A stretch of DNA of 53,459 nt from DTYU01 sp040757355 (GCA_040757355.1 JBFLWY010000017.1:1-53459); one strand, 5' to 3'. Positions 16,020-24,781 are shown, counted from the stretch's first letter. Numbers and translations are program-made. Notes: generated from the sequence alone by a model not told the origin.

Positions 16020-16097
16020 TTTTTGTAAAAAAAACGAAGAGAATAGCCTTCCGGCGATACGGGTCTAAGTGCGTGCAACTGTTCCTTATTAATACGG

Positions 16098-16811
16098 TTA
16101 TCGTATGTTACCCGCTGCACCTTGAACAATCAATGCTTCAGCAAGAATAAAATCCACCGGGCCGTCTATATCCACTGATCGTTCGCGGGGCATGATATAG
16201 GCGTAAGTTGCGGGTCCGAACCACGTTGTCCGGCTGATAATAAAGTCCCACCGCGCGAGGTAGACGGCCCCGTTGAGCCGGTAGTATTTCGGCAGTTCCT
16301 GGCGGGCGGCGGGAATGTCAGGACGTAAAAAGTCAGCCATGCACCCGTCCTCAGGCAGGGTGTTGCTCCACCAGGGGTGGTGCTCGGTTTCGCAAACGGA
16401 AACCACAGCGTCCGCCTTGCGGTCAATAAGCATGTCCAGCGCCGCTCTGATGTCTTCGGCGGTGCGCAGGGGGCTTGTAGGCTGTAAGTACATAACGCAG
16501 TCGTGCTTTTTGTCTCTCTCCTGAAACCACTTCATCGCGTGGCGCAGCACGTCAATACCCGCAGCGGTGTCGGTAGCCAGTTCCGGCGGGCGAAAAAAGG
16601 GCACCTCGGCGCCGGCCTCCCGGGCGATCCGGGCTGTTTCTTCCCCGTCGGTGGATACCAGGAAAAAATCGAACACCTCGCTTTTTCTGGCCGCTTCGAT
16701 CGTGTAAACCAAAAGGGGCTTGCCGGCCAGCGGTGCTACGTTCTTGCCCGGGATGCCTTTCGAGCCGGTTCTGGCGGGGATGACACCGAGAACTGAAAGA
16801 CCCCTGTACAC
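16098..16811 (-). CDS. legF: CMP-nonulosonate cytidylyltransferase (NeuA/LegF family)
   Basis: 237 aa. The nucleotide-binding motif IPARTGSKGIPGKN (about 11-24), LVSTDGEE, QPTSPLRTAEDI and the C-terminal SVDIDGPVDFILAE are typical of CMP-N-acylneuraminate, -legionaminate and -pseudaminate synthetases. Role: activates the free nonulosonate with CTP to CMP-sugar, the donor used by Maf-type transferases. The start GTG lies one base after the ptmE stop, with GGGAGGG upstream. As the last step of the train legB-legC-ATP-grasp-legG-legI-ptmE-legF, the legionaminate assignment is favoured by context over sialic or pseudaminic acid. Confidence 0.88.
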   Translation of the reverse strand: MYRGLSVLGVIPARTGSKGIPGKNVAPLAGKPLLVYTIEAARKSEVFDFFLVSTDGEETARIAREAGAEVPFFRPPELATDTAAGIDVLRHAMKWFQERDKKHDCVMYLQPTSPLRTAEDIRAALDMLIDRKADAVVSVCETEHHPWWSNTLPEDGCMADFLRPDIPAARQELPKYYRLNGAVYLARWDFIISRTTWFGPATYAYIMPRERSVDIDGPVDFILAEALIVQGAAGNIR

Positions 16812-16812
16812 C

Positions 16813-17877
16813 TTACCCTCCCAAATTCATATTTTCAAACACTCTGAGCGTCTGCTGGTACTCGTCCCACTGCCCGACGTCAAACCAGCGGCCGTGGTGA
16901 GGATAAACACCGACGCGGAATCCGCCGGTCTGGGCGGCAGTCATCAGGTCCGGCATATCCAATGGCTGACCTTTTTCCATCAGCAATAACACTGCAGGTT
17001 CAAGGACGTAAAGCCCGGTATTCACCAGAAAGTGAAAATTAGGTTTCTCCTCGATCTCGAAGTGATCGTTTTCCGGACGTAAAACGCCGTACGGGACGAT
17101 AAACTCCTTCAGGGCGCCTACTACAGTCAGGGCATACCGGTGCTCCCGGTGGTACTCCAACAGGTGCGCGTAGTCCAGTTCGGCGATGATATCGCAGTTG
17201 GTCAGCAGGAAAGTGTCTTCAAGACGCTCCCTGATCAGGGAAAGCGCTCCCGCAGTCCCCAAGGGCTGGTCCTCCTGAACGAAATCAACGGAATAAGGTT
17301 GGCTGCTGCCGTTGAAGTAAAGGCGGATTATTTCTGCTTTATAGCCGAGACAGAGGATAAAGCGGCCGAATCCTTGCCGGTGGAAGCGCTCCATAATCAC
17401 CTCGATCATGGGTTTGTCCCGCAGAGGAATCATTGGTTTCGGCAGTATTTTGGTAAACGGGTCGAGCCGCGTCCCCTTCCCGCCGGCCATTATTACAACA
17501 CTTTCCGGACGTTTCTCGGTTTTGGAGATAAACAGGTCCTGCCACATCAACAGGTCGACAACCCGTCCCTGCTCATCCACGAACGGTATGTGGCGGATAC
17601 CGTACTCGACCATCAGCTGGCGGGCCGCTTCCGCACCGGTGCCTACAGGAAGCGACTTCGGGCTCCGGTTCATTATGCGCGAAACAGGTTCGCGCAGGCT
17701 CACTCCCTCTAAAAGCGCACGGCGTACATCCCCGTCGGTTACCGTACCGAGCAGAACGCCGTCTTCCCCGGCTACCAGGAGGATTTGGAGGGCAGTCCGG
17801 TCCATCTGCTCCAGCGCCTGGACGATTGACGTGTCCGGTGAAATTTTAACCTGACTTACCAGGTCCGGGCGCTGCAT
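16813..17877 (-). CDS. ptmE: CBS-domain sugar nucleotidyltransferase (PtmE-like)
   Basis: 354 aa. Residues 1-120 form a CBS pair (GTVTDGDVRRALLEG; YGIRHIPFVDEQGRVVDLL). Residues about 125-354 are a nucleotidyltransferase domain with MAGGKGTRLDPFTKILPKPM and LLTNCDIIAEL. This architecture matches PtmE of Campylobacter, the glucosamine-1-phosphate guanylyltransferase that feeds GDP-linked legionaminate synthesis. The CBS pair may sense a nucleotide. ATG 17877 follows GGGGGG. There is a 96-bp heptamer-repeat gap to legI upstream and direct abutment with legF downstream. Confidence 0.82.
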   Translation of the reverse strand: MQRPDLVSQVKISPDTSIVQALEQMDRTALQILLVAGEDGVLLGTVTDGDVRRALLEGVSLREPVSRIMNRSPKSLPVGTGAEAARQLMVEYGIRHIPFVDEQGRVVDLLMWQDLFISKTEKRPESVVIMAGGKGTRLDPFTKILPKPMIPLRDKPMIEVIMERFHRQGFGRFILCLGYKAEIIRLYFNGSSQPYSVDFVQEDQPLGTAGALSLIRERLEDTFLLTNCDIIAELDYAHLLEYHREHRYALTVVGALKEFIVPYGVLRPENDHFEIEEKPNFHFLVNTGLYVLEPAVLLLMEKGQPLDMPDLMTAAQTGGFRVGVYPHHGRWFDVGQWDEYQQTLRVFENMNLGG

Positions 17878-17902
17878 TGTAATCCCCCCTTAAGCCTAAG
17901 CG

Positions 17903-17971
17903 CCTATATCCTATGTCCTGAGTCTTGAGGACTTTCGACTCAGGACTTTCGACTTTCGACTTATGACTATT
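17903..17971. repeat. Ten-unit heptamer tract between legI and ptmE
   Basis: 17903-17930 holds four 7-mers (CCTATAT, CCTATGT, CCTGAGT, CTTGAGG). 17930-17971 holds six 7-mers of GACTTTC type (GACTTTC, GACTCAG, GACTTTC twice, GACTTAT, GACTATT). The 7-bp period is exact. The tract fills most of the gap. Confidence 0.75.
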
Positions 17972-17973
17972 AG

Positions 17974-19011
17974 TTAAACCATATCCCACGTGATCACCAT
18001 ATCTGCCGGGATATCTACCCTGGCCCTCCTGCCGACTACCACATCCCACATCTTCGGCGGAATTCCGGTTCCCGGTCGTTTTGCGGCTAATTTTCCCGCG
18101 GTTATTACCTCACCTGCTTCTATGTCGCACACCGCAACCAGACTCCGCCTGGCAACCCGCATAATCTCAATTTCTGCATCACTGGGCCGTTTCCGGCCGT
18201 CCCCCAGCGCTATTTCCACGTTGCGGACCGCTTGTACCATCGCCGCTAATTCATCCGGCTCAAGCGACGCCCGGTGGTCAGGCCCCTCCATCCGGCGGTC
18301 CAGGGTGAAATGCTTTTCGATTATGCACGCCCCGAGCGCTACCGCAGCAACTGCCGCTTCGGTTCCCGGCGTGTGGTCGGAGTACCCGACTTGTACGCCA
18401 AAAGCCTGCTGCATCGTTACCATCGCGCGGAGGTTCACATCCCCGAAAGACGCCGGATAGTTTGATGTGCACTGCAGAAGTGTGATCTCTCCGGCACCCG
18501 CCTCCCGCGCGACCGCCAACGCTTCTTCAACTTCGCCAAGCGTGGCCATACCAGTAGAAAGTATCAACGGCTTGCCCTTAGCCGAAATGTATTTCAAAAA
18601 AGGATGGTTAACAAGTTCACCCGAGGCTACCTTAAAAAGCGGCACACCCAATTCGTAAAGAAAGTCTACACTATAGTAATCGAACGGAGTTGACAGAAAC
18701 ATAATACCCCGTTGGTCACAATACCTCTTCAGGGCGCGGAATTCTTCGTAACCCAAAGCAAGACGGCTTATCATTTCAAGCTGGGATTCTTCTTTTGAGG
18801 GCATATTGGCCTTCTGGTACGCCGCCCGCTCAGCGTTTTTCGTCACCACGTGTTCCGGGATGAAGGTCTGGAACTTCACTGCATCCGCGCCCGCGTTCAG
18901 TGCGGCGTCCACAAGCCGTTTTGCGATCTCAATGTCGCCGTTATGGTTTATGCCGGCTTCGGCAATGATGAAAACCCCGTCTTTAAAAGACAACCGATTT
19001 GTCACGGCCAT
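17974..19011 (-). CDS. legI: N-acylneuraminate/legionaminate synthase (NeuB/LegI family)
   Basis: 345 aa. The NeuB domain opens with FIIAEAGINHNGDIEIAKRL, then ADAVKFQTF, STPFDYYSVDFL, KVASGELVNHPFL, LSTGMATLGEV, GYSDHTPG and IIEKHFTLDRRMEGPDH. A C-terminal SAF/antifreeze-like domain begins at about residue 285 (RRSLVAVCDIEAGEVI). Role: condenses phosphoenolpyruvate with a 6-deoxy-diacetamido hexose or ManNAc to give the nine-carbon sugar. The ATG follows GAGGAGG and overlaps the end of legG by 10 bp, so translation is coupled. Substrate specificity (legionaminic, pseudaminic or sialic) is inferred from LegB/LegC context. Confidence 0.9.
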   Translation of the reverse strand: MAVTNRLSFKDGVFIIAEAGINHNGDIEIAKRLVDAALNAGADAVKFQTFIPEHVVTKNAERAAYQKANMPSKEESQLEMISRLALGYEEFRALKRYCDQRGIMFLSTPFDYYSVDFLYELGVPLFKVASGELVNHPFLKYISAKGKPLILSTGMATLGEVEEALAVAREAGAGEITLLQCTSNYPASFGDVNLRAMVTMQQAFGVQVGYSDHTPGTEAAVAAVALGACIIEKHFTLDRRMEGPDHRASLEPDELAAMVQAVRNVEIALGDGRKRPSDAEIEIMRVARRSLVAVCDIEAGEVITAGKLAAKRPGTGIPPKMWDVVVGRRARVDIPADMVITWDMV

Positions 19012-20219
19012 TTACACAGTTCCTCCTCAGTTGGGAAATCCAGTTTTTTCTCTAATAAACGGCGGTCGATAGGAACCGATTCCAGCACTGAAACAATCCT
19101 CCCGCTTACATTGCCGTCCCCATGGGGGTCATAGGGGTTCCGAACACGCTTTACAAGGCGGCGAAAATCCCGGTCCTCTAAAGCCTTGTGCAGCCCGGCA
19201 ATGATTTCTTCCTTGCGGCAGGGAACGTCAATGATACTTTCTGCCCTCACCCGGCCTTTCTGCCTGTTCCCGATATTAACGGCCGGCACCCTGAACGACG
19301 GGGCTTCAATGATCCCGCTCGACGAGTTACCGACCACCGCCGACGCGTACCTCATCACTCCAAGGTAACCCTGCGAACCGAGGCTCTGGTAAAGTTTAAC
19401 GTTGCTGTTCTCTACGGCGTACCTTTTCCAGGCCTCAATGACAGCGTGGAAACCGGCCTCCGCCCCCGGATAGGTAACAACCTGCTGGTAGTCAGAAAAC
19501 TCTTTCAAAGCGTCAATCAGCACAGCCACTTCTTGAGCCGGATTCTCTTTCCCTGTCAGGGTTTCCGGATGATAAGTGATTAGTAACGTAGGCCGGCTGA
19601 CGTCAATGTCAAATGTCTTTTTTAACCCTTTAGTGGTCATTACACGTTGTTTACGAATATTCTCCACACCGGGCGCGCCGACAAGGTGGATGCGCCACGC
19701 TTCCTCCCCCATCCGCCGGAGGTTACGGGCATATTCGACCGTACCGGCGAAATGCAGGTGGGACATCTTAGAGACGGCGTGGCGCACCTGCTCGTCCAGG
19801 ACCCCTTCCGTCGTTTCGCCCCCGCCGATGTGGGCTATGGGTACTCGGTGCAGTATTCCGCCAACCATAGGAACAAAAAGGTCGTACCGGTCTCCCACAA
19901 CAAGAATCAGGTCCGGCACCCGTTCGGTAAAATAAGCGGCTATCTCTAAAAGGCCGAGCCCCACCGACAGAACGAGTGCACCCGGGGTGTCTGATTCCGG
20001 GGCGTTATTGATCGCTGCGGCAATTCTGACGCCGTCGGCCCTTATCTCCTGCTCCGTCCTGCCGTGCCAAGGTGAAAAATGCGTACCGGCTACCACCAGC
20101 GACAGTTCAAGACGAGGTGATGCATTAATCCTTTCAATTATAGGCCGCAACAAACCGTATTCGGCCCGCGTAGCTGTGAAGACGGCAATTTTCCGCACAT
20201 CAGGCCCTTTCTTGACCAC
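19002..20219 (-). CDS. legG: Hydrolysing UDP/GDP-sugar 2-epimerase (NeuC/LegG family)
   Basis: 405 aa. N-terminal IAVFTATRAEYGLLRPII, then LVVAGTHFSPWHG, VGDRYDLFVPM, AHIGGGETTEGVLDEQVRHAVSKMSHLHF and VGNSSSGIIEAPSF are all characteristic of NeuC-type hydrolysing 2-epimerases, not the non-hydrolysing WecB type at 49741. Role: releases the nucleotide and inverts C2 to give the substrate of NeuB/LegI. The frame starts with GTG 20219; a second GTG at 20198 with AAAGGGC upstream fits the family N-terminus slightly better. Confidence 0.88.
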   Translation of the reverse strand: MVKKGPDVRKIAVFTATRAEYGLLRPIIERINASPRLELSLVVAGTHFSPWHGRTEQEIRADGVRIAAAINNAPESDTPGALVLSVGLGLLEIAAYFTERVPDLILVVGDRYDLFVPMVGGILHRVPIAHIGGGETTEGVLDEQVRHAVSKMSHLHFAGTVEYARNLRRMGEEAWRIHLVGAPGVENIRKQRVMTTKGLKKTFDIDVSRPTLLITYHPETLTGKENPAQEVAVLIDALKEFSDYQQVVTYPGAEAGFHAVIEAWKRYAVENSNVKLYQSLGSQGYLGVMRYASAVVGNSSSGIIEAPSFRVPAVNIGNRQKGRVRAESIIDVPCRKEEIIAGLHKALEDRDFRRLVKRVRNPYDPHGDGNVSGRIVSVLESVPIDRRLLEKKLDFPTEEELCKWP

Positions 20220-20317
20220 TGTCTTCTCTACTCCCTATCTGGGCAACGGGTACCGTTTCTACATCATTCAGCGGGTAATACGCCTAATTAGCTGTCCCCG
20301 GTCCTCCAAGCGCCTGC

Positions 20318-21289
20318 TCAAAAATCTTCCACAAGACAAGTGGTGTAAACAGCCGAGTCGTAGCGCAGCATGTAGAGACCTTCTTGGTAGTTGCCGACCC
20401 TGGTTTTTATGGTTCGCCCTAAAAACAGATCGCGCACCAATTCCGGAAAACGCGCCCCGGCCCGGTGCGCCAGGGGATACCCGCCGCCGAAGCGCAGGTT
20501 TATCTCAGTAAAACCAAATCTGTCACCTGCAGAGAACACCTGGACGTTAAACGGCCCGAAAGGCCGGAGATTGGCGGCAATATGCTCCATGTATTCGAAC
20601 AGCAAAGGCTTTTTTACGGTAACCGCCCTCTCGACCTCACCGCTGCGGACCTTCAACCGCTTCCGCTGTACAGCCTGTACTAAGACTCCGTCACCGGTGC
20701 TGAACCCGTCTATAGTAATTTCGTCTCCTCCCAGCATTTCCTGAAGAATATAATCCAGGCCGCGCAATTTATCGGCCCAAAAAGAAAGCTCATTCTCATC
20801 GGCACAAACATAAATACCCTGGCCGGCAGAGCCGAAACGGGGCTTGAGTATGAGCGGAAAAGCAGTTGAAGCGATGAATGAGGGGTGTTCTTCGAGCAAA
20901 GCCGTCCGGGGAGTCGGTATGCCTATTTTTCGAAAGAACTCATAAGTTGCCAGCTTGTCGCTCCCTATCTCTGCAGAATCCAATCCAGAGACTATGGGCA
21001 TGACGCTTTCCGCACTGAAAACATCTTTGTTTTTGGCAAGAAAAACGATTTCTGGGTCAATCAGTGGAATTACCGCGGAAACCCGCTTCCTTTTGCAGGT
21101 GTCTATCAAGAAGCTTAAACAGCGATCATCTTTCATTGGGGGCAGTAAAATAGGCTCGTCTGCGAAATACAGGGTCGGCGCTATCGGTGCCACGTCCCCG
21201 ACAATGACCTTGCCTAACTCCTTGAATAACGTAATCAGCTCGACCCTTCTTCCCCCCGCCGGGAAAAACCAGCACAGCATCCGGATCAC
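20318..21289 (-). CDS. ATP-grasp enzyme (carbamoyl-phosphate-synthase-large-chain-like)
   Basis: 323 aa. An N-terminal preATP-grasp domain is followed by an ATP-grasp fold: FPLILKPRFGSAGQGIY (about 148-164) is the ATP-binding loop, and FTEINLRFGGGYPLAHRAG carries the metal-binding E and N. Such proteins ligate a carboxylate to an amine or similar nucleophile using ATP. Family members occur in nonulosonate gene clusters, but their reaction there is not settled. No LegH-type acetyltransferase is visible in this window, so an amide-forming role on the 4-amino sugar is one possibility. Starts at 21289 (GTG) or 21280 (ATG) are both possible. Confidence 0.8.
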   Translation of the reverse strand: MIRMLCWFFPAGGRRVELITLFKELGKVIVGDVAPIAPTLYFADEPILLPPMKDDRCLSFLIDTCKRKRVSAVIPLIDPEIVFLAKNKDVFSAESVMPIVSGLDSAEIGSDKLATYEFFRKIGIPTPRTALLEEHPSFIASTAFPLILKPRFGSAGQGIYVCADENELSFWADKLRGLDYILQEMLGGDEITIDGFSTGDGVLVQAVQRKRLKVRSGEVERAVTVKKPLLFEYMEHIAANLRPFGPFNVQVFSAGDRFGFTEINLRFGGGYPLAHRAGARFPELVRDLFLGRTIKTRVGNYQEGLYMLRYDSAVYTTCLVEDF

Positions 21290-21354
21290 CCACCCGTTCT
21301 TTGGAGATGCTTGGGCGACACATGGTTTTCTTAATGTCGGCTGCTAAACGGTGA

Positions 21355-22473
21355 CTAACCCTTGCCACAACGGAGAATCTCGAAACAGACTTCGCTTACT
21401 TCTTCCTCGGTCAGGAAACTGGTGCTCGGGAGGTTTATGCCTTTTTCCCAGAGGTCGTTGGCTACAGGGCACCGTGTTAGGCCGTAAGATCGAAAACACG
21501 GCTGCCGGTCGATGGGAGTGAATACAGGTCTTACCTGAATGCCGTTTGAACGCAACCGGGAGATGACCGACATTTTGTCTCCCCCAAATACTTTCCTGTC
21601 TATCAAAACCGAAAACAGCCACCAACTGCTCCCGGCACCGGCCTGTTCCTCCTGAAAACCGATTCCCGGCCTGCCGCCGAGAAGCTCACGATAAAGCACG
21701 GCATTTCGCCGCTTTACGGACAGGAACTCCTGAAGCCTCTCCATCTGCGCCAGCCCCAATGCAGCCTGCAGATTAGTTAACCGGTAGTTGTAACCGATTT
21801 CTTGATGCTCATATTCGAAAAGCCCGGGAGTACGGCCTTGATTCACCAGCAGGCGCGCGCGGTCTGCCAGGCAAGGGTCGTCAGTAACCAGCATTCCGCC
21901 GCCGCCGGTCGTAATGACCTTGTTTCCATTAAAACTAAAGACCCCGATTCTCCCGAAAGTCCCGACATGGCGCCCGTTATAGTAGGCACCAAGCGCCTCG
22001 GCGGCATCTTCAATAACGTTCAGGCCGTACTTGCCTGCAATATGCATAAGCCCGGCCATGTCTGCCGGGTTGCCGTAAAGATGTACGGGAATGACCGCGC
22101 GGGTACGCTGAGTAACCGCTTCTTCTACTTTGCTTACGTCGATATTCCATGTCAAGGGGTCTACGTCTGCCACTACCGGGGTCGCCCCGGCATATGTGAC
22201 AGGGTTGACTGTACCAGTGAAGGTAAGAGCCGGAACGATTACCTCGTCGCCGGGCCCGATCCCCAATATCCTTAACGCCAAATGAATGGCCGATGTACCA
22301 TTTACAACCGCTACAGCGTGTTTCGCTCCTACATAATCGGCGAAGCGCTCCTCGAATTCCGAAACCAGCGGTCCTACGGATGAAACGTAACCGCTCTCGA
22401 TAGCGCGCACCACGTATTCTTTTTCTAGGTAGCCGATGTTGGGAGCATCAAGGGGAATGCGTACTGCCGCCAA
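21355..22473 (-). CDS. legC: PLP-dependent sugar aminotransferase (DegT family, LegC-like)
   Basis: 372 aa. It is a complete DegT/DnrJ aminotransferase: NGTSAIHLALRILGIGPGDEV, EDAAEALGAYY with the pyridine-binding Asp, and catalytic K185 in FSFNGNKVITTGGGG. Role: transfers an amino group to the 4-keto sugar made by the neighbouring LegB. The TTG start has GGGGAGG at good spacing. It is 152 bp downstream of legB. It serves as the intact reference for the lysine-less paralogue at 59-1327. Confidence 0.88.
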   Translation of the reverse strand: MAAVRIPLDAPNIGYLEKEYVVRAIESGYVSSVGPLVSEFEERFADYVGAKHAVAVVNGTSAIHLALRILGIGPGDEVIVPALTFTGTVNPVTYAGATPVVADVDPLTWNIDVSKVEEAVTQRTRAVIPVHLYGNPADMAGLMHIAGKYGLNVIEDAAEALGAYYNGRHVGTFGRIGVFSFNGNKVITTGGGGMLVTDDPCLADRARLLVNQGRTPGLFEYEHQEIGYNYRLTNLQAALGLAQMERLQEFLSVKRRNAVLYRELLGGRPGIGFQEEQAGAGSSWWLFSVLIDRKVFGGDKMSVISRLRSNGIQVRPVFTPIDRQPCFRSYGLTRCPVANDLWEKGINLPSTSFLTEEEVSEVCFEILRCGKG

Positions 22474-22625
22474 GCCGTTGCCTCCCCTGGTTACAAAGGT
22501 AATGACCAGGCATGCACCTGTTCCTTTACAGTATCTTTATCGGCTGAGGTTCTTCCATTCTTCATTCCTGTTGTGTACAAAAGGCGTTGTGATCTGGGTG
22601 GGAGTCGATATTAAATCCTTAGGAA

Positions 22626-23603
22626 CTACAAATTGTACCGGTCGGTCTTGTACAGACTGAGGTTATCTGAAAACCAGGCGATGGTTTCCCCAAGACCTTT
22701 TTCAAGGCTGTATTGAGGTGACCAATCGGCAAGTTGCTGCGCTTTCCGGTTGTCACACAAAAGGCGCTCCACTTCGCTATCCGCCGGCCGGACTCTTTCC
22801 CATTCCTGTTCAATAGTCACTTGTAAACCCGTGATTTTTTTAACGGTTTCAACTACCTGCTGAATAGAAACCTCCCGGCCGCTGCCGATGTTGACAACCT
22901 CCCCCACGGTTCGCGTGGAGAGGCCGACAGCAATAATCCCGGAAACGGTGTCACTGACATAGTTGAAGTCGCGGGTCGGCGTAAGGTTTCCGAGGCGCAG
23001 GGGTCCGCTTGCTGCCAGGCTTTGAGTAATTATGGTCGGTATCACCGCTCTGGCCGACTGTCGCGGACCGAATGTATTGAACGGTCTGACTACCACCAGC
23101 GGCAGACCAAATGAACGGTAAAAGCTCAACGCCAACTGGTCGGCGGCAATTTTAGACGCCGCATACGGCGACTGCGCCTGCAGCGGGTGGTCCTCGTCTA
23201 TCGGCACGTAGCGGGCCGTGCCATACACCTCCGACGTGGACGTGTGAACAATACGCTTTACACCTTCTTCCCGGGCAGCTTGGACCACGTTGTAAGTCCC
23301 TTCAACATTGGTTTTTATGTATGCCAGCGGCGTAACGTATGAATAAGGAATACCTATCAGCGCCGCAAGGTGGAAGACCACATCCGTACCGCGGACAGCG
23401 TGCTTGACACTGTCGTAATCGCGAATGTCGCCCGTGTAAACCTCAATCTCTTTCAGGCACGGCAGGATCTGTAGCCACCCCCAGTCGTTACGCGCATTGT
23501 ACCGGACAAACGCCCGCACATTGAAACCCCTTATTAGGAGTTCTTCAACGAGATGGGAGCCGATGAAACCGGCTGCGCCGGTGACCAGGACTTTGTCAGG
23601 CAT
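22626..23603 (-). CDS. legB: Nucleotide-sugar 4,6-dehydratase (LegB-like)
   Basis: 325 aa extended SDR. VTGAAGFIGSHLVEELL (Rossmann), VRYNARNDWGWL, HTSTSEVYGTA, catalytic YAASK and RPFNTFGPRQSARAVIPTI. The RYNxRNxWGWL segment is characteristic of the LegB group. Role: forms the 4-keto-6-deoxy sugar nucleotide that LegC aminates. The ATG has AAAGGAG upstream. It is the first gene of the minus-strand train and is divergent from flagellin, with a 309-bp shared upstream region. Confidence 0.88.
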   Translation of the reverse strand: MPDKVLVTGAAGFIGSHLVEELLIRGFNVRAFVRYNARNDWGWLQILPCLKEIEVYTGDIRDYDSVKHAVRGTDVVFHLAALIGIPYSYVTPLAYIKTNVEGTYNVVQAAREEGVKRIVHTSTSEVYGTARYVPIDEDHPLQAQSPYAASKIAADQLALSFYRSFGLPLVVVRPFNTFGPRQSARAVIPTIITQSLAASGPLRLGNLTPTRDFNYVSDTVSGIIAVGLSTRTVGEVVNIGSGREVSIQQVVETVKKITGLQVTIEQEWERVRPADSEVERLLCDNRKAQQLADWSPQYSLEKGLGETIAWFSDNLSLYKTDRYNL

Positions 23604-23650
23604 TTTAACACTCCTTTGCGGGCCAGTCTTTTAGCCAAAATTCGTCATTT

Positions 23651-23668
23651 CTTGCAATTACCTGCAAG
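23651..23668. promoter_or_regulatory. Inverted repeat in the legB/flagellin divergent region
   Basis: CTTGCA-ATTACC-TGCAAG is a perfect 6-bp inverted repeat about 48 bp upstream of legB. It could be an operator or an RNA hairpin. Further into the gap, near 23731-23755, an imperfect AAACGCTT/AAGGCGTTT hairpin is followed by a T-run. No convincing sigma-A promoter for legB is visible; TTGCAA-N17-CTAAAA is weak. Confidence 0.3.
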
Positions 23669-23758
23669 AGATGGTCGGGGTTTTGCATCCGCTGTTATTT
23701 TAATCGCACTACAACCCGAAACGCTTTAATTCAAGGCGTTTTTGGGTCTAAAGTCCTA

Positions 23759-23785
23759 TTTAGGAATACGAAAGTCCTGCGATAA
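23759..23785 (+). promoter_or_regulatory. Candidate sigma-28 promoter of flagellin
   Basis: TGCGATAA (23778-23785) matches the sigma-28 -10 GCCGATAA at 6/8 positions. TTTA (23759-23762), 15 nt upstream, is a poor match to TAAA. A better TAAA (23749-23752) is too far from this -10. Position and the start of the leader fit; motif strength is lower than at flgM and the SLH gene. Confidence 0.4.
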
Positions 23786-23790
23786 AAGAA

Positions 23791-23865
23791 GTGAGAGCAC
23801 CTGAACGGCCCGTCGCTCCCGCCGGGCGGCCGACGGAAGGGAACGAACCGGGCGAGCACTCTCAC
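23791..23865 (+). promoter_or_regulatory. Structured 5' leader of the flagellin transcript
   Basis: Nested inverted repeats: outer GTGAGAG (23791-23797) with CTCTCAC (23859-23865); inner CCGTCG (23810-23815) with CGACGG (23831-23836); and an apical GC-rich CCGC/GCGG hairpin. The structure starts about where transcription would begin from the candidate promoter and ends about 48 nt before the ATG. A stable 5' hairpin would suit a long-lived, heavily translated flagellin mRNA. It does not match a riboswitch consensus I know. Confidence 0.55.
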
Positions 23866-23912
23866 AACTATCTACCAATAATTATACCACAGACAAAGGA
23901 GGGATGGAAACC

Positions 23913-24737
23913 ATGATAGTCAACCACAACATAATGGCACTAAACGCCTGGAGAGGTTTGAGCGTAACCAGCAACGCCCTGGGCAAATCCCTTGAGAAAC
24001 TCTCGTCCGGCCTCCGGATCAACCGCGCGGCCGACGATGCCGCCGGGCTGGCCATCTCAGAAAAGATGCGCGGCCAGATCCGGGGCCTGAACCAGGCGGT
24101 GCGCAACGCCCAGGACGGCATCTCACTGCTGCAGACGGCTGAGGGTGCCATGAACGAGCAGCACGCTATCCTGCAGCGTATGCGCGAACTGGCCGTACAG
24201 GCGGCTAACGACACCTATACGCAGGCCGACAGGCAGGAAATCCAGCGGGAAATAGATCAGTTGGTCAGCGAAATTAACCGCATCGCGAACAATACCGAGT
24301 TCAACACCCAGAAGCTCCTCACTGGAAGTTTATCTGGAAAACTTATTCACATCGGCGCAAACGCGGACCAGACCCTCAGCATTACCATTGCAACCATGAC
24401 AGCCGCTGCTTTGGGCGGTACCAGCGGTGTCAATAATCTCGTGGTCACGACACAAACTCTCGCAAACAGCGCCATTTCCAGGGTCCAGAGCGCACTGAAC
24501 GATGTCTCCACACAGCGCTCCAAGCTCGGCGCTATTCAGAACAGGTTGGAACACACGATCGCAAACCTGGGAGTAGCAGCAGAAAACCTGACCGCAGCCG
24601 AGTCGCGTATCCGCGACGTGGACATGGCATCGGAAATGATGGCTTTCACGAAGAACCAGATCCTGGTGCAGGCCGGTACGGTCATGCTGGCCCAGGCCAA
24701 TATGGCCCCGCAGTCGGTGCTCAGGCTGCTCGGTTAA
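23913..24737 (+). CDS. hag: Flagellin
   Basis: 274 aa from ATG 23913. The N-terminal D0/D1 helices (MIVNHNIMALNAWRGL; SSGLRINRAADDAAGLAISEKMRGQ) and C-terminal D0 (ASEMMAFTKNQILVQAGTVMLAQAN, ending SVLRLLG) are classic. The variable centre between NNTEFNTQKLL and the C-terminal D1 helices is only about 60 residues and rich in Ser/Thr, giving candidate O-glycosylation sites for the nearby Maf enzyme. The longer frame begins with ATG 23904 directly on the AAAGGAGGG site, leaving no spacing, so the second ATG is preferred. It is exported by the flagellar type III system and polymerised under the FliD cap. Confidence 0.95.
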   Translation: MIVNHNIMALNAWRGLSVTSNALGKSLEKLSSGLRINRAADDAAGLAISEKMRGQIRGLNQAVRNAQDGISLLQTAEGAMNEQHAILQRMRELAVQAANDTYTQADRQEIQREIDQLVSEINRIANNTEFNTQKLLTGSLSGKLIHIGANADQTLSITIATMTAAALGGTSGVNNLVVTTQTLANSAISRVQSALNDVSTQRSKLGAIQNRLEHTIANLGVAAENLTAAESRIRDVDMASEMMAFTKNQILVQAGTVMLAQANMAPQSVLRLLG

Positions 24738-24754
24738 GACATCTCTTCCCCGGG

Positions 24755-24781
24755 GGGACCCGTCCCGGCACGACGGGTCCC
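24755..24781 (+). terminator. Hairpin after flagellin
   Basis: A perfect 10-bp stem GGGACCCGTC (24755-24764) / GACGGGTCCC (24772-24781) with a 7-nt loop, starting 18 bp after the flagellin stop. The U-run is weak, so it probably limits read-through or protects the flagellin mRNA 3' end while allowing some transcription of downstream genes. Confidence 0.65.

Noticed and set aside
23690..23900. c-di-GMP riboswitch upstream of flagellin
   Set aside because: The leader is structured, but the conserved core motifs of the known c-di-GMP classes are not seen.
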